A DNA stretch of 64,000 nucleotides from an uncultured Alphaproteobacteria bacterium (lineage in GTDB: Bacteria; Pseudomonadota; Alphaproteobacteria; HIMB59; GCA-002718135), in NCBI GenBank assembly GCA_902602695.1, contig CACKRO010000003.1, positions 62,001 to 126,000 of the forward strand. Reading direction: 5' to 3'. This document shows positions 17,287 to 26,355 of this stretch, piece after piece. Made by a program: the position numbers and the translations under genes. The notes under the pieces were generated by a model. It did not search any database and was not told the origin of the DNA. It was given only the letters and a program-made list of their open reading frames with translations. Numbering within the stretch: the first letter of the stretch is position 1; each line of letters opens with the position of its first letter.

Positions 17287-18186
17287 TTGAACTCTACATT
17301 TTTAAGAAAAAATTTACTATCTTTATTAAAAATTGATAACAAAAATAATATTTTTAAAAAAAAATTAATCTCAAAGACAAATTGGAAAAACTATGTTTTA
17401 GAGGATTGGATATTTATTAATAATAAAAAAGAAAGAATTCCTTTTTATTTTATAAAACCAGATCAAATAAATGTTTTCCCTGCAGTTTTATATTGCCATG
17501 CTCATGGGGGTGACTATTCAATAGGAAGAAAAGAATTATTAAATGGTAGAGCAGCATTGTTATCCAATTATGCTTCTTTTTTTTTAAAAAGGAATATAGC
17601 AGTTTTATGTATTGAAATGCCAACTTTTGGAAGCAGGCAAATACCAAATGAATCTAGTTTATCAAAATCTTTAAGTTGGAATGGAAAAAACTTATTTGGA
17701 AAAATGATTTCAGAACTATTGATAGGCGTAGATTTTCTATATGAAAATAAATCTATAAATAAAAAAAAAATAATAACATTTGGTTTTTCTATGGGTGCAA
17801 CTCATTCATATTGGGTTGCAGCTTTAGACAGAAGAATAACAGCTTCAATACATTTGTGTTCTTTTGCAGATCTTAGAAATTTGATTAAAAAAAATAATCA
17901 TGATGGACATGGGCATTATATGACTGTACCAGGTTTATTAGAAAAATTTAGTACTTCAAAAATTGCTGGTCTTATTGCACCTAGAAATCAATTAATATGT
18001 GTAGGATTAAAAGATAAATTTACTGATTATAAATCATTTTATATTTCAAAGAATGAACTTACAAAAATTTATAGAAAAAAACAATGTGAGACTAATCTGG
18101 AATTTTGTGTCGAAAGAAAATCAGGCCATATTGAAACTTTAAAATTTAGAAAAAAAATAGCTAATTTTTTAAATAAAATTATGTAA
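17287..18186 (+). CDS. Alpha/beta hydrolase, dienelactone-hydrolase/acetyl-esterase-like
   Basis: This 299-residue protein has a recognisable catalytic triad. The nucleophile Ser is in GFSMG (about residues 165-169), the acid is probably Asp in CVGLKDKFTD (about 239-248), and the His is in KSGHIET near 279-285. An oxyanion loop CHAHGGDYS lies at about 72-80. The start is TTG at 17287 with AAAGGA eight bases upstream; there is no good ATG near it. No signal peptide is visible, so it acts in the cytoplasm. It sits just before the CUT1 importer, so a role in removing acyl groups from imported sugars is reasonable but unproven. It is lysine- and asparagine-rich like its neighbours. Confidence 0.75.
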   Translation: MNSTFLRKNLLSLLKIDNKNNIFKKKLISKTNWKNYVLEDWIFINNKKERIPFYFIKPDQINVFPAVLYCHAHGGDYSIGRKELLNGRAALLSNYASFFLKRNIAVLCIEMPTFGSRQIPNESSLSKSLSWNGKNLFGKMISELLIGVDFLYENKSINKKKIITFGFSMGATHSYWVAALDRRITASIHLCSFADLRNLIKKNNHDGHGHYMTVPGLLEKFSTSKIAGLIAPRNQLICVGLKDKFTDYKSFYISKNELTKIYRKKQCETNLEFCVERKSGHIETLKFRKKIANFLNKIM

Positions 18187-18228
18187 AAAAATTACAAATA
18201 TTTAACAATTTCTTAATATAACTAACTG

Positions 18229-18255
18229 TTGACATGAAATACATTGATTGTATGG
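18229..18255 (+). promoter_or_regulatory. Putative sigma70 promoter with embedded inverted repeat upstream of the CUT1 binding protein
   Basis: TTGACA at 18229-18234 is separated by 16 bases from TATGGT (18250-18255). An inverted repeat ATACA-TTGAT-TGTAT (18239-18253) fills the spacer and overlaps the -10, where a repressor could act. The gene start at 18278 follows a GGAGGA Shine-Dalgarno at 18269-18274. Confidence 0.45.
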
Positions 18256-18277
18256 TTTCTATATTAATGGAGGAATT

Positions 18278-19564
18278 ATGAAAATTTTCTTAAATTTAAA
18301 AAATAAACTATCTGTATTTGTTACAGGTTTATTTATTTTATCAACTTCATTTGCTGCTTCATCTACTAATTTATCTATTATGATGAGTGCGGATGGCCCA
18401 GAAGTTGAATTAATGGAAAGTTTAATTTCAAAATATGGATCTATCGAGCCAGATGTAAATATTGAAATTAACTTAGTAGGTTATAATGTTATTCGTGAAC
18501 AGCTCCCTGTTCAATTGGAAGCAGGAACTGGACCCGATATAGGAAAAATTACTGATCTTGGTGGTTTAAATCCATATTATGTTGATTTAACTCCATATGT
18601 TGATGTTGCTGAATGGAATAAACAATACGGTGGAGTACTGCCTTGGTATAGAGCTGGTAAACCAGATGGAATATTTGGTTTTCACAATGAAATGACAGTA
18701 ACTGGACCATATGTAAATCTGTCAATGTTCGAAGAAGCCGGAGTTGAAGTACCTTCTCCTGGAGCAACTTGGGATGATTGGGCTGATGCTACAAGGCAGG
18801 TAATGGAAAACACTGGAAGTTATGCTGGTATGGTTATGGATCGTTCTGGTCATAGAATGGCTGGACCAGCTATGTCATATGGAGCAAAATATTTTGACTC
18901 AAACGGCAACATGATTGTTGACGATGGTTTTAAAACATTTGCACAAAAAATGGTTGATTGGCATGCTGAAGGTTTAATGCCAGCAGATATTTGGCCTGCT
19001 GTCTCCGGTTCGAAATATGCAAATGGTAACGAAATGTTTTTCAACCAAGATGTACCTTTTTATATGTCTGGATCATGGAATGTTACAAATGTTATGAACA
19101 GTGTTGGAGATAGTTTTGAATGGACAAAAGTTCCAGTTCCTTGTGGTCCTGCTGGATGTGGTATTATGCCTGGTGGATCAGGATTTGTTGCCTTTAATCA
19201 TTCTCCTAATGCGGAAGCTGCAGCAAAATTTGTTGCTTGGCTCGGAGAATATGATCAAGCTAGACATTGGTATACTCACAGAATGGCTATTCCTGCACAT
19301 GCTCAAATTCAAGCAGAAGGTATTGATTACTCTGAAGCAGGTGCAAGTGAAGCAGTTTCTAATGCACTAAACGTTTTTGCTGCTGATGCTGCAAACGCGG
19401 CCAAAGAAACTCCTCAAGCATATCAATTACAAGGAAGTAAATTTGGATTTGTTATTTATAATGCAACTACTCAATATTTAGGTGGTGTTATGAATGGAGA
19501 ATATGACTTAGATACTGCAATTGAAAGAATTAAATCTGAAGTTGCAGAAAAGACTGGTCAGTAA
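18278..19564 (+). CDS. ABC sugar transporter binding protein, family 1 (CUT1/MalE-UgpB type)
   Basis: An upstream in-frame ATG at 18248 exists, but GGAGGA directly before the ATG at 18278 and a signal peptide beginning MKIFLNLKNKL fix the start. The protein is 428 residues, with predicted cleavage after SFAA near residue 28. The mature part has the family-1 pattern: ISKYG.. lobe, AGTGPDIGKI (about 85-94), and GGSGFVAFNHSPNAEAAAKF (about 299-318). CUT1 systems import di- and oligosaccharides, glycerol-phosphate esters or glycosides; SmoF, which binds sulfoquinovosyl glycerol, is also of this type. A hairpin follows, then two permeases and an ATPase. Confidence 0.9.
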   Translation: MKIFLNLKNKLSVFVTGLFILSTSFAASSTNLSIMMSADGPEVELMESLISKYGSIEPDVNIEINLVGYNVIREQLPVQLEAGTGPDIGKITDLGGLNPYYVDLTPYVDVAEWNKQYGGVLPWYRAGKPDGIFGFHNEMTVTGPYVNLSMFEEAGVEVPSPGATWDDWADATRQVMENTGSYAGMVMDRSGHRMAGPAMSYGAKYFDSNGNMIVDDGFKTFAQKMVDWHAEGLMPADIWPAVSGSKYANGNEMFFNQDVPFYMSGSWNVTNVMNSVGDSFEWTKVPVPCGPAGCGIMPGGSGFVAFNHSPNAEAAAKFVAWLGEYDQARHWYTHRMAIPAHAQIQAEGIDYSEAGASEAVSNALNVFAADAANAAKETPQAYQLQGSKFGFVIYNATTQYLGGVMNGEYDLDTAIERIKSEVAEKTGQ

Positions 19565-19577
19565 AAATTATTAAATT

Positions 19578-19602
19578 AGGCCGCATTAATTGCGGCCTTT
19601 TT
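19578..19602 (+). terminator. Hairpin with T-tract between binding protein and permease
   Basis: An eight-base-pair GC-rich stem (AGGCCGCA pairing with TGCGGCCT) encloses a TTAAT loop and is followed by five T residues. It begins 13 bases after the binding-protein stop. The permease ATG at 19608 comes five bases after the T-tract and has no other Shine-Dalgarno, so the hairpin is positioned to affect both transcription and translation of the permease. Confidence 0.85.
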
Positions 19603-19607
19603 AATTT

Positions 19608-21050
19608 ATGAATTATACAGGAAGTTTATTAGTAGGCGTTCTACTGGCATGGGTTTTTTTAGGAGGCTTTTGGCTTTTTAAAGAAAGAAAATATAAATTT
19701 TATCAAATACCTCAATTTTTTATAGATTTAGTTGGCTTACCTGTTGAACTATCACAAAAAATATGGGGTAAGTCTGGGGTCCCATATGCACTTTTACTTC
19801 CTAATCTTTTAATATTTGGGTTTTTTACTTTCCTACCTTTAATTTTAAATTTTTGGGTATCTTTGACAGGTGGGGATTCTATTTTATTATACAAAAGACC
19901 ATTTATTGGCTGGAAACATTATTTTGATATTTTTAATTGTGATTCTATTTTCAACCCTTCAACATGTTCTAATGCAGGTTATGATTTTTGGAGTTCTTTA
20001 TATAATACATTTACATTCGTATTTTTTCAGGTTCCAATTATGTGTGTAGTAGCATTAACAACAGCTATAATTCTAAATAAATCTTTTGTAGGTAGAGGTT
20101 TTTGGAGAGCTGTATTCTTTTATCCTGTATTGCTTTCACCTGTCGTAATTGCAAATATTTGGACATGGGTTCTTCACCGAAAAGGTGTTTTAAATGATAT
20201 GGTTGGGTCATCAGTAAAAGGAATTAATTTAATTGCTGGTAGAGCTGGTTTCGATCTTATTGTTACTGTTATTTTTGGTATTGTCTTAATTTTCGTTGTT
20301 CAAAAATTAATTAAATCAAAAAAGCAAATATCGGTATCATGGTCTTTTGTTTTTGCTACAATATTTTTCTTAATATTTATTTGGTCTAACCCCCTTTATT
20401 TATTAAGTGAGACTTTATCTGAATATAATATTTATTTTGGTCTACTTTTGACTTTTATTTATTTATATTTAGTAATTAACGAAAGTAATTATAGTTATAT
20501 AATTAGTATACTACTCTCTGTAGCGGCTTCATTATTATTACTCACCATACAATTTGATAGTGTTTTCGATTTTGGTAAATTCAGGCCAATAAATTGGTTG
20601 GTAACACCTAAATCTGGTTGGCCTTTTTTTTGGCTAGTATTTGTATTTTGCTGGTCTCACATGGGTTTTTATATGTTAATAATTTTAGCTGGCTTACAGG
20701 CTATTCCAAAAGATTTATACGAAGCTGCAGAAATGGACGCTGCAAAACCATCAAGAGTATTCTTTAGAATTACCTTTCCTCTTTTGATGCCAACATTTAC
20801 AGTTGTTGTTGTCCTTTGTTTAATAAGAAGTTTTCAAATTTTTGATGAAGTTTATTTATTAACTGGCGGTGGACCAGGAAAAGAAACTTTTATGATGGTT
20901 CAGAACATATATGAAGAAGCTTTTACTGTCTCAGCTGGATCTTCACCAAACTATGGTGGAGCAGCAGCAGCATCTGTATTGATGGCAATAGTAATTGGTA
21001 TATTTACTTTTTTTCAGCTTTATATAACAAGAAAGCAATCAGAGCTTTAA
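19608..21050 (+). CDS. ABC sugar transporter permease, MalF/UgpA family, with extra membrane segments
   Basis: This is a 480-residue inner-membrane protein. Beyond the usual six helices of CUT1 permeases (about 290 residues), it has an N-terminal helix (about 5-22) before a short amphipathic stretch, and a central block of about four hydrophobic segments (about 222-325) inserted into the fold. The coupling EAA loop is YEAAEMDAAKPSRVFFRITFPLL near 373-395, and it ends with GGGPGKET and a final helix. MalF itself carries extra segments, so an enlarged CUT1 subunit has precedent. It pairs with the next gene. Confidence 0.9.
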   Translation: MNYTGSLLVGVLLAWVFLGGFWLFKERKYKFYQIPQFFIDLVGLPVELSQKIWGKSGVPYALLLPNLLIFGFFTFLPLILNFWVSLTGGDSILLYKRPFIGWKHYFDIFNCDSIFNPSTCSNAGYDFWSSLYNTFTFVFFQVPIMCVVALTTAIILNKSFVGRGFWRAVFFYPVLLSPVVIANIWTWVLHRKGVLNDMVGSSVKGINLIAGRAGFDLIVTVIFGIVLIFVVQKLIKSKKQISVSWSFVFATIFFLIFIWSNPLYLLSETLSEYNIYFGLLLTFIYLYLVINESNYSYIISILLSVAASLLLLTIQFDSVFDFGKFRPINWLVTPKSGWPFFWLVFVFCWSHMGFYMLIILAGLQAIPKDLYEAAEMDAAKPSRVFFRITFPLLMPTFTVVVVLCLIRSFQIFDEVYLLTGGGPGKETFMMVQNIYEEAFTVSAGSSPNYGGAAAASVLMAIVIGIFTFFQLYITRKQSEL

Positions 21051-21056
21051 AATCAG

Positions 21057-22133
21057 ATGTCAAAAAAAATATATAAATTTCTCACCGCTACTAAGGGTTC
21101 TAAAAATAATGGTCGAATAGGAATGCAAGATATTATCTCTTATATTTATTTGTTTTTTGGCTTTGTAATAATATTTTTGCCGGTAACTTGGACACTATTA
21201 AGTTCATTTAAATCTAAAGAGTCATTAGAAAAATTTGATACTAGAGTAATGCCCTACGAACAAGTAACATCAATTGTAGAAGGTATAGGCGAAAAATTTC
21301 TTTATGAAATTCCTTCAGAGAATAATAAAGTTGTTTTTAAAGCAGGACCAACAAAAAAACTCACTAAGGTAGCAACAATTGAAAACCCTGATGAAGTTTT
21401 TGAGATTGAAAAAAAGAAACTTACACCCAAAGAGGATGTTCGAATTTCAATTGAAAATTATTTGGATCCAATATTAAGGATAAATGGACAAGAAAGATTT
21501 TTATTCTTTACATATTTTTTTAACAGTATTTTCATTACCGTAGTTGCAACTGCAATAACTCTTATAATTAATTCTATGGCTGCTTTTGCATTATCAAAAT
21601 ACGAATTTAAAGGCAGACTTACATTTACACTATTAATTGTAGCAACGTTGTTAGTTCCTTCAACTATAATTTTAGTAGCTTTATTTTTTGTAGTTTGGTC
21701 TTTTGGAATATTTGGATCACTTTGGGGAGTAATTATACCCGCAGCTGCCACACCAACAGGTGTTTTCTTATTAAGACAATATATGTTAACTATTCCCAAT
21801 GAACTTCTTGAAGCTGCAAGGATGGACGCTGCATCTGAGTGGAGAATCTATTGGAGAATAATCATGCCATTATCTTTACCAGCTTTGTCAGTTTTAGCCA
21901 TATTAAGTATTATATGGAGATGGAATGACTTCCTATGGCCATTAATTGTTCTAATATCAGATCCTCAACAACATACTTTGCAAATTGGTTTGACTACTTT
22001 TGCTGGGGAATTTGATACTGATTATAATTATATCTTAGCAATGACAGTCACAACTTTAATTCCTGTAACTATAGTATTTGCTTACCTCCAAAAATATATA
22101 ACAACTGGTATTGCAACTACAGGACTCAAATAA
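21057..22133 (+). CDS. ABC sugar transporter permease, MalG/UgpE family
   Basis: This is a 358-residue partner permease. The first helix (about 25-50) is followed by a roughly 80-residue extracytoplasmic segment, longer than in most MalG proteins. The six-helix core follows, with the coupling loop LLEAARMDAASEWRIYWRIIMPL near 243-265. A central FGSLWGVIIPAAATPTGVFLLRQY block is characteristic. It lies six bases after the first permease and ends on the first base of the ATPase ATG, so the operon is tightly coupled. Together the subunits form the membrane channel for the sugar bound by the upstream protein. Confidence 0.92.
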   Translation: MSKKIYKFLTATKGSKNNGRIGMQDIISYIYLFFGFVIIFLPVTWTLLSSFKSKESLEKFDTRVMPYEQVTSIVEGIGEKFLYEIPSENNKVVFKAGPTKKLTKVATIENPDEVFEIEKKKLTPKEDVRISIENYLDPILRINGQERFLFFTYFFNSIFITVVATAITLIINSMAAFALSKYEFKGRLTFTLLIVATLLVPSTIILVALFFVVWSFGIFGSLWGVIIPAAATPTGVFLLRQYMLTIPNELLEAARMDAASEWRIYWRIIMPLSLPALSVLAILSIIWRWNDFLWPLIVLISDPQQHTLQIGLTTFAGEFDTDYNYILAMTVTTLIPVTIVFAYLQKYITTGIATTGLK

Positions 22134-23215
22134 TGACGTCTAAAGCTTTAAAATTAGAACAAATCCATAAATCTTTTGGAGATGTAAAGGTTTTGAAAGA
22201 TATAAATTTAGAAATTAATGAAGGTGAGTTTGTAGTATTTGTTGGGCCATCTGGTTGTGGAAAATCAACTCTTTTAAGAATTATTTCTGGTCTTGAAGTC
22301 CCATCAGAAGGTGAAATTGTTATAAGAGATAATGTAGTTAATAATATTCCTGCATCAGAGAGAGATTTATCGATGGTATTCCAATCATACGCTTTGTATC
22401 CGCATATGTCAGTTAAAAAAAATCTTTCATTTGGTTTAGAAAATTTAAGAATAGATAAGAGTGAAATAGAAGAAAGAATTAAATCTGCAGCAAAATTACT
22501 AAGAATTGAAGAACTTATGGCAAGAAGACCAGGACAATTATCCGGAGGTCAAAGACAAAGAGTTGCTATAGGAAGATCAATAGTAAGAAAACCAATTATT
22601 TTTCTATTTGATGAACCTTTATCAAATCTCGATGCCGAATTAAGAATGCAAATGAGGGTCGAATTATCAGACTTGCATGAAGAACTTGGAAATACAATGA
22701 TTTATGTAACACATGATCAGATTGAAGCTATGACAATGGCAGATAGAATTGTCGTAATGAGAGACGGGGTAATTGAACAAATTGGTACACCTTTGGAATT
22801 ATATAATTATCCTACTAACAAATTTGTTGCTGGATTTATTGGTGCTCCACAAATGAATTTTATAAATGCAAAAAAAATGCCTGATGGTCTTACAATAGTA
22901 AATAATCATCATATTAAATCAGTTTATAATAATGATAATCAAAACAGTGAATTGATATTAGGAATTAGACCTGAACATATAGAAGTATCTCTTGAGGGTG
23001 AAGGTGATTTAAAAGCAATTATAGATAATTTTGAACAACTAGGCTCTGTTACATATATTTATTTAAAACTGGAGTCTAATGAGTCACTTACTGTACAACT
23101 GCCTTATCAAGTATCTTTAAAAAGAAATCAAAAAATTGCAGTTTCATTTGATAATGAAAAAATACATATATTTGACGGTGAAACTGAAAAAATTTTGAAT
23201 AGTAAAAAACCTTGA
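22133..23215 (+). CDS. ABC sugar transporter ATPase, UgpC/MsmK/MalK family
   Basis: This 360-residue ATPase has Walker A GPSGCGKST (about 37-45), Q-loop FQSYALYPHM, signature LSGGQRQR, Walker B IIFLFDEPLSNLD and the switch His in VTHDQ. A C-terminal TOBE/OB domain (about 240-355), with LGIRPEH near 279-285, places it in the MalK/UgpC group rather than the Opp group. It energises the upstream CUT1 permeases. The next gene begins with a TTG overlapping its TGA. Confidence 0.95.
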   Translation: MTSKALKLEQIHKSFGDVKVLKDINLEINEGEFVVFVGPSGCGKSTLLRIISGLEVPSEGEIVIRDNVVNNIPASERDLSMVFQSYALYPHMSVKKNLSFGLENLRIDKSEIEERIKSAAKLLRIEELMARRPGQLSGGQRQRVAIGRSIVRKPIIFLFDEPLSNLDAELRMQMRVELSDLHEELGNTMIYVTHDQIEAMTMADRIVVMRDGVIEQIGTPLELYNYPTNKFVAGFIGAPQMNFINAKKMPDGLTIVNNHHIKSVYNNDNQNSELILGIRPEHIEVSLEGEGDLKAIIDNFEQLGSVTYIYLKLESNESLTVQLPYQVSLKRNQKIAVSFDNEKIHIFDGETEKILNSKKP

Positions 23216-24276
23216 ACGCTTCCAAAAAATATGGAGTTGTCCTTATTGGATTAGGCATGGTTAGTAAAGTCTATGTTGAAGCATTAAATTCATTGTCAAA
23301 TAATATATCTGTTGTAGGAATTATTGCTTCAAATATTAATTCAAGTAATAAATTTTTATCCCGCAATGAAATTGAGATTTTTAAAAATATTAAAATTTTT
23401 TCTAGCATTGAAGAGATTTGTAATAATGATTCTATAGATTTTGCAATTTTAACTACACCACCAAATGCACGAATTGGAATAGTTAAAAAATTAATACAAA
23501 GTAAAATACCTATATTAATGGAAAAACCAATTGAAAGGAACTTGTCTAATGCAAAAGAAATTGAAATTTTAAGTCTAAAAGCTCAAATACCTATTGGAAT
23601 TATGCTCCAACATCGAGCAAGACCCTCAGCTATTAAATGGAAACAAATATTATCTGAAGATTTTCAAAAAATTGGAAAATTATCAGCAGTTGAAATTTAT
23701 ATCCCATGGTGGAGAGAACAATCTTACTATGATCAACCTGGAAGGGGAACTTACAGTAGAGATGGAGGCGGTGTATTAATAAGCCAAGCAATTCATACAT
23801 TGGATCTTGCCTTACAGTTTACGGGACAAATTAATGCTGTTACTTCAATGAATAAAACATCCTCTTTTCATTCAATGGAGTCTGAAGATTTCGTAAGTGC
23901 AGGATTAGAATTTGAAGATCAGGTCTTCGGCACATTATTTGCTTCAACCGCATCCTATCCAGGAAGAACAGAAGAAATAATTCTGCATTATAAAAATGTA
24001 ACAGTTTTATTAAAATCTAATCTTTTAAAGCTATTTTGGCAAAATGGAAAAGAAGAAACTATAGGGGGTCAAGAATCTTCAGGAGCAGGAGCAGATCCCA
24101 TGGCATTCACAAGTGATTGGCATAGAGATATGATTTTAGATTTTCAGAACTCAATTAAAGACGAACGTGAACCAATAGCTTCAATAAGTTCTGCAATAGA
24201 GGTTCATAGATTAATATCTATGCTTGAATATTCTTCAAAAAAACAAATAAGAATAAAAAGAGAAGAAATTAAATGA
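23212..24276 (+). CDS. Gfo/Idh/MocA family oxidoreductase
   Basis: This 354-residue protein uses a TTG start overlapping the ATPase stop (TTGA); the coupling and the immediate Rossmann N-terminus (VVLIGLGMVSKVY) support that start. The catalytic lysine lies in LMEKPI near 101-106, and the substrate loop is GGGVLISQAIHTLDLAL near 184-200 with its His and Asp. It is the first of three tandem, dissimilar family members following the CUT1 importer. The SQAIHTLD form resembles members acting on acidic or amino sugars; this subgroup assignment is tentative. Confidence 0.87.
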   Translation: MNASKKYGVVLIGLGMVSKVYVEALNSLSNNISVVGIIASNINSSNKFLSRNEIEIFKNIKIFSSIEEICNNDSIDFAILTTPPNARIGIVKKLIQSKIPILMEKPIERNLSNAKEIEILSLKAQIPIGIMLQHRARPSAIKWKQILSEDFQKIGKLSAVEIYIPWWREQSYYDQPGRGTYSRDGGGVLISQAIHTLDLALQFTGQINAVTSMNKTSSFHSMESEDFVSAGLEFEDQVFGTLFASTASYPGRTEEIILHYKNVTVLLKSNLLKLFWQNGKEETIGGQESSGAGADPMAFTSDWHRDMILDFQNSIKDEREPIASISSAIEVHRLISMLEYSSKKQIRIKREEIK

Positions 24277-25283
24277 AAAAGTTAAAACTAGGGGTATTGG
24301 GAATCGATCACGGGCATATTTACGATATGCTAGGCGAAATGTTAAATTTAGGCTGCACATGTGATTATTGGTGGACAAAAGAAGAAACAAATAACAATAA
24401 ATCTTTCCAAGATAAATTTCCTTTCCTATCTAAAGTTGAAGATAAAATGAAAATAATTGAAGATGATACAATTGATATGATTTTAATTTCTTCGATACCT
24501 AAAGATCGAGCTAATTTAGCAATTTTAGCAATGCAAAATGGTAAAGATATAATGGTTGATAAACCAGGATGCACAACTTTAGAGCAACTTGACCAAATTA
24601 AATCAGTAGTAAAAAAACATCGAAGAATATGGTCAGTAAATTTTTCTGAAAGATTTCAAGTTCCAGCTGTTGCAAAAGCAGAAGATTTAGTCAACAGTGG
24701 TGTGATAGGAAAAGTTATACAAACTATTGGAACAGGTCCACATAGACAAGGAAATTATGCAAGACCAGATTGGTTCTATGATAGAGAATCGTACGGAGGA
24801 ATATTAACTGATATTGGTTCTCATCAAGTACATCAGTTTTTAATTTTTACAGGATCAACTACTGCAAAAATAAACCATGCATTAGTGCAAAATTCTAGTA
24901 TGCCAGAAAAAAAAGGTTTTCAAGATTTTGGTGAAATAAATTTGACTGGAGACTCCGGTCATGGATATATAAGATTGGATTGGTTTACTCCAGATGCTTT
25001 ACCAACTTGGGGAGATGGCAGATTATTTATACTAGGTGAAAAAGGTTATATTGAACTTAGAAAATACACGGACATAGCTAAAAAATCTTCGGGGGATCAT
25101 TTATTTTATGCAAACAATACAGAAGTTAAATACATTGATTGTACCAATATAAAGCTTCCATATTTTTCAAACTTAATAAGCGATGTATTAAACAGAACTG
25201 AAACGGCAACATCACAAAAAATTACATTTTTATCAATGGAGCTTGCATTGCAAGCTCAAAGAATTGCAGAAAATGATCAATAG
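24273..25283 (+). CDS. Gfo/Idh/MocA family protein with altered catalytic motifs
   Basis: This 336-residue protein starts in an ATGA overlap. The N-terminal LGVLGIDHGHIYD replaces the usual glycine-rich GxGxxG. The EKP motif is DKPG (near residues 96-99), and the substrate loop is GGILTDIGSHQVHQF, in which the usual second Asp after the His is also His. The fold is otherwise intact, including a long C-terminal sheet domain. Such divergence suggests an unusual reaction or a partner role rather than a standard dehydrogenase. It lies between two better-conserved paralogues in one operon. Confidence 0.8.
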   Translation: MKKLKLGVLGIDHGHIYDMLGEMLNLGCTCDYWWTKEETNNNKSFQDKFPFLSKVEDKMKIIEDDTIDMILISSIPKDRANLAILAMQNGKDIMVDKPGCTTLEQLDQIKSVVKKHRRIWSVNFSERFQVPAVAKAEDLVNSGVIGKVIQTIGTGPHRQGNYARPDWFYDRESYGGILTDIGSHQVHQFLIFTGSTTAKINHALVQNSSMPEKKGFQDFGEINLTGDSGHGYIRLDWFTPDALPTWGDGRLFILGEKGYIELRKYTDIAKKSSGDHLFYANNTEVKYIDCTNIKLPYFSNLISDVLNRTETATSQKITFLSMELALQAQRIAENDQ

Positions 25284-26355
25284 ACTATTTAAAGTAGCTA
25301 TAATTGGAGCAGGTATTGGTAAGAATCACTTGAATGCATTTAATACGCAATTGGATAGATTTAGCGTAAAATATATTTGTGATTTAGATGTTGATAAAGC
25401 AAATAGATTAATTTCAAATAATAATACAAAAATAACTGAAGATTATGAAGAAGTCCTCAATGATGATGAAGTAGATCTAATTGATATATGTTTACCTCCT
25501 GATTTACATTTTGAATATGTGAAAAAAGCCTTAGAAGCAGGTAAGCACGCTATTTGTGAAAAACCATTAGCAGGTAGTCTTGAAGAGGTGGATCAATTAA
25601 TAAAAATTTCTAAAAAAACAAAAAAGAATATTTACCCAGTTTTTCAATATAGATTTGGTAAAGGAACAAAACAATTAAACTTATTAATAGAAAGTGGATT
25701 AGCTGGAAAACCTTTTGTTGCTTCTCTAGAGACATATTGGAATAGGGACTCAAATTATTATGATGTTGAATGGAGAGGAACATGGAAGGGTGAAAGAGGG
25801 GGAGCTATTCTTGGTCACGCTATACATATTCATGATTTATTAACTATGATATTTGGTGATATATTTTCTGTTTATGCTAAATTATCAACTAGAGTAAATA
25901 ATATTGAAGTAGAGGATTGTGCTGCACTATCAATCCAAATGCAAAATGGCTCTCTTGTTACTAGCTCAATTACTCTAGGAGCTGCAAATGATACGTCAAG
26001 ACTAAAGTTTTCATTTGAGAATTTAACAGCTACTTCAGGAAATTCACCTTATAAGCCAGCAGAAGATACTTGGAGTTTTGAGGCCAGAAAACCAAATGAT
26101 CAAAAAAAAATTGATGAAGTGATTGGAAACGTTGGAAACATTTCATCAGGTTATGCAGGTTTGTTTAATGAGATTGCTAACAACTTAGAAGGAAAAAAAA
26201 GTAATGAGGTAGATTTAAATGATGGAAGAAAATCAATAGAATTTGTAACTGCCGTTTATAAATCATTTAATGAAGATAAAAATATCATTTTACCAATAGA
26301 AAAAGAGAGTATTTATTATAAATCTTGGATACCTAAAAAATATAATAAAAATTAA
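25273..26355 (+). CDS. Gfo/Idh/MocA family oxidoreductase
   Basis: The start chosen is ATG at 25273, overlapping the previous gene by 11 bases; an in-frame ATG at 25243 would add ten residues that do not belong to the fold. The 360-residue protein has GAGIGKNHL as nucleotide loop, CEKPLAG near 95-101 and GGAILGHAIHIHDLLT near 178-193. It is the third of the tandem set after the CUT1 ATPase and overlaps the next gene by one base. Substrate unknown. Confidence 0.88.
   Translation: MINRLFKVAIIGAGIGKNHLNAFNTQLDRFSVKYICDLDVDKANRLISNNNTKITEDYEEVLNDDEVDLIDICLPPDLHFEYVKKALEAGKHAICEKPLAGSLEEVDQLIKISKKTKKNIYPVFQYRFGKGTKQLNLLIESGLAGKPFVASLETYWNRDSNYYDVEWRGTWKGERGGAILGHAIHIHDLLTMIFGDIFSVYAKLSTRVNNIEVEDCAALSIQMQNGSLVTSSITLGAANDTSRLKFSFENLTATSGNSPYKPAEDTWSFEARKPNDQKKIDEVIGNVGNISSGYAGLFNEIANNLEGKKSNEVDLNDGRKSIEFVTAVYKSFNEDKNIILPIEKESIYYKSWIPKKYNKN

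Noticed and set aside
21458-21799. 113-codon minus-strand open frame inside the MalG-like permease
   Set aside because: Antisense to conserved permease motifs, low-complexity composition, no ribosome-binding site.
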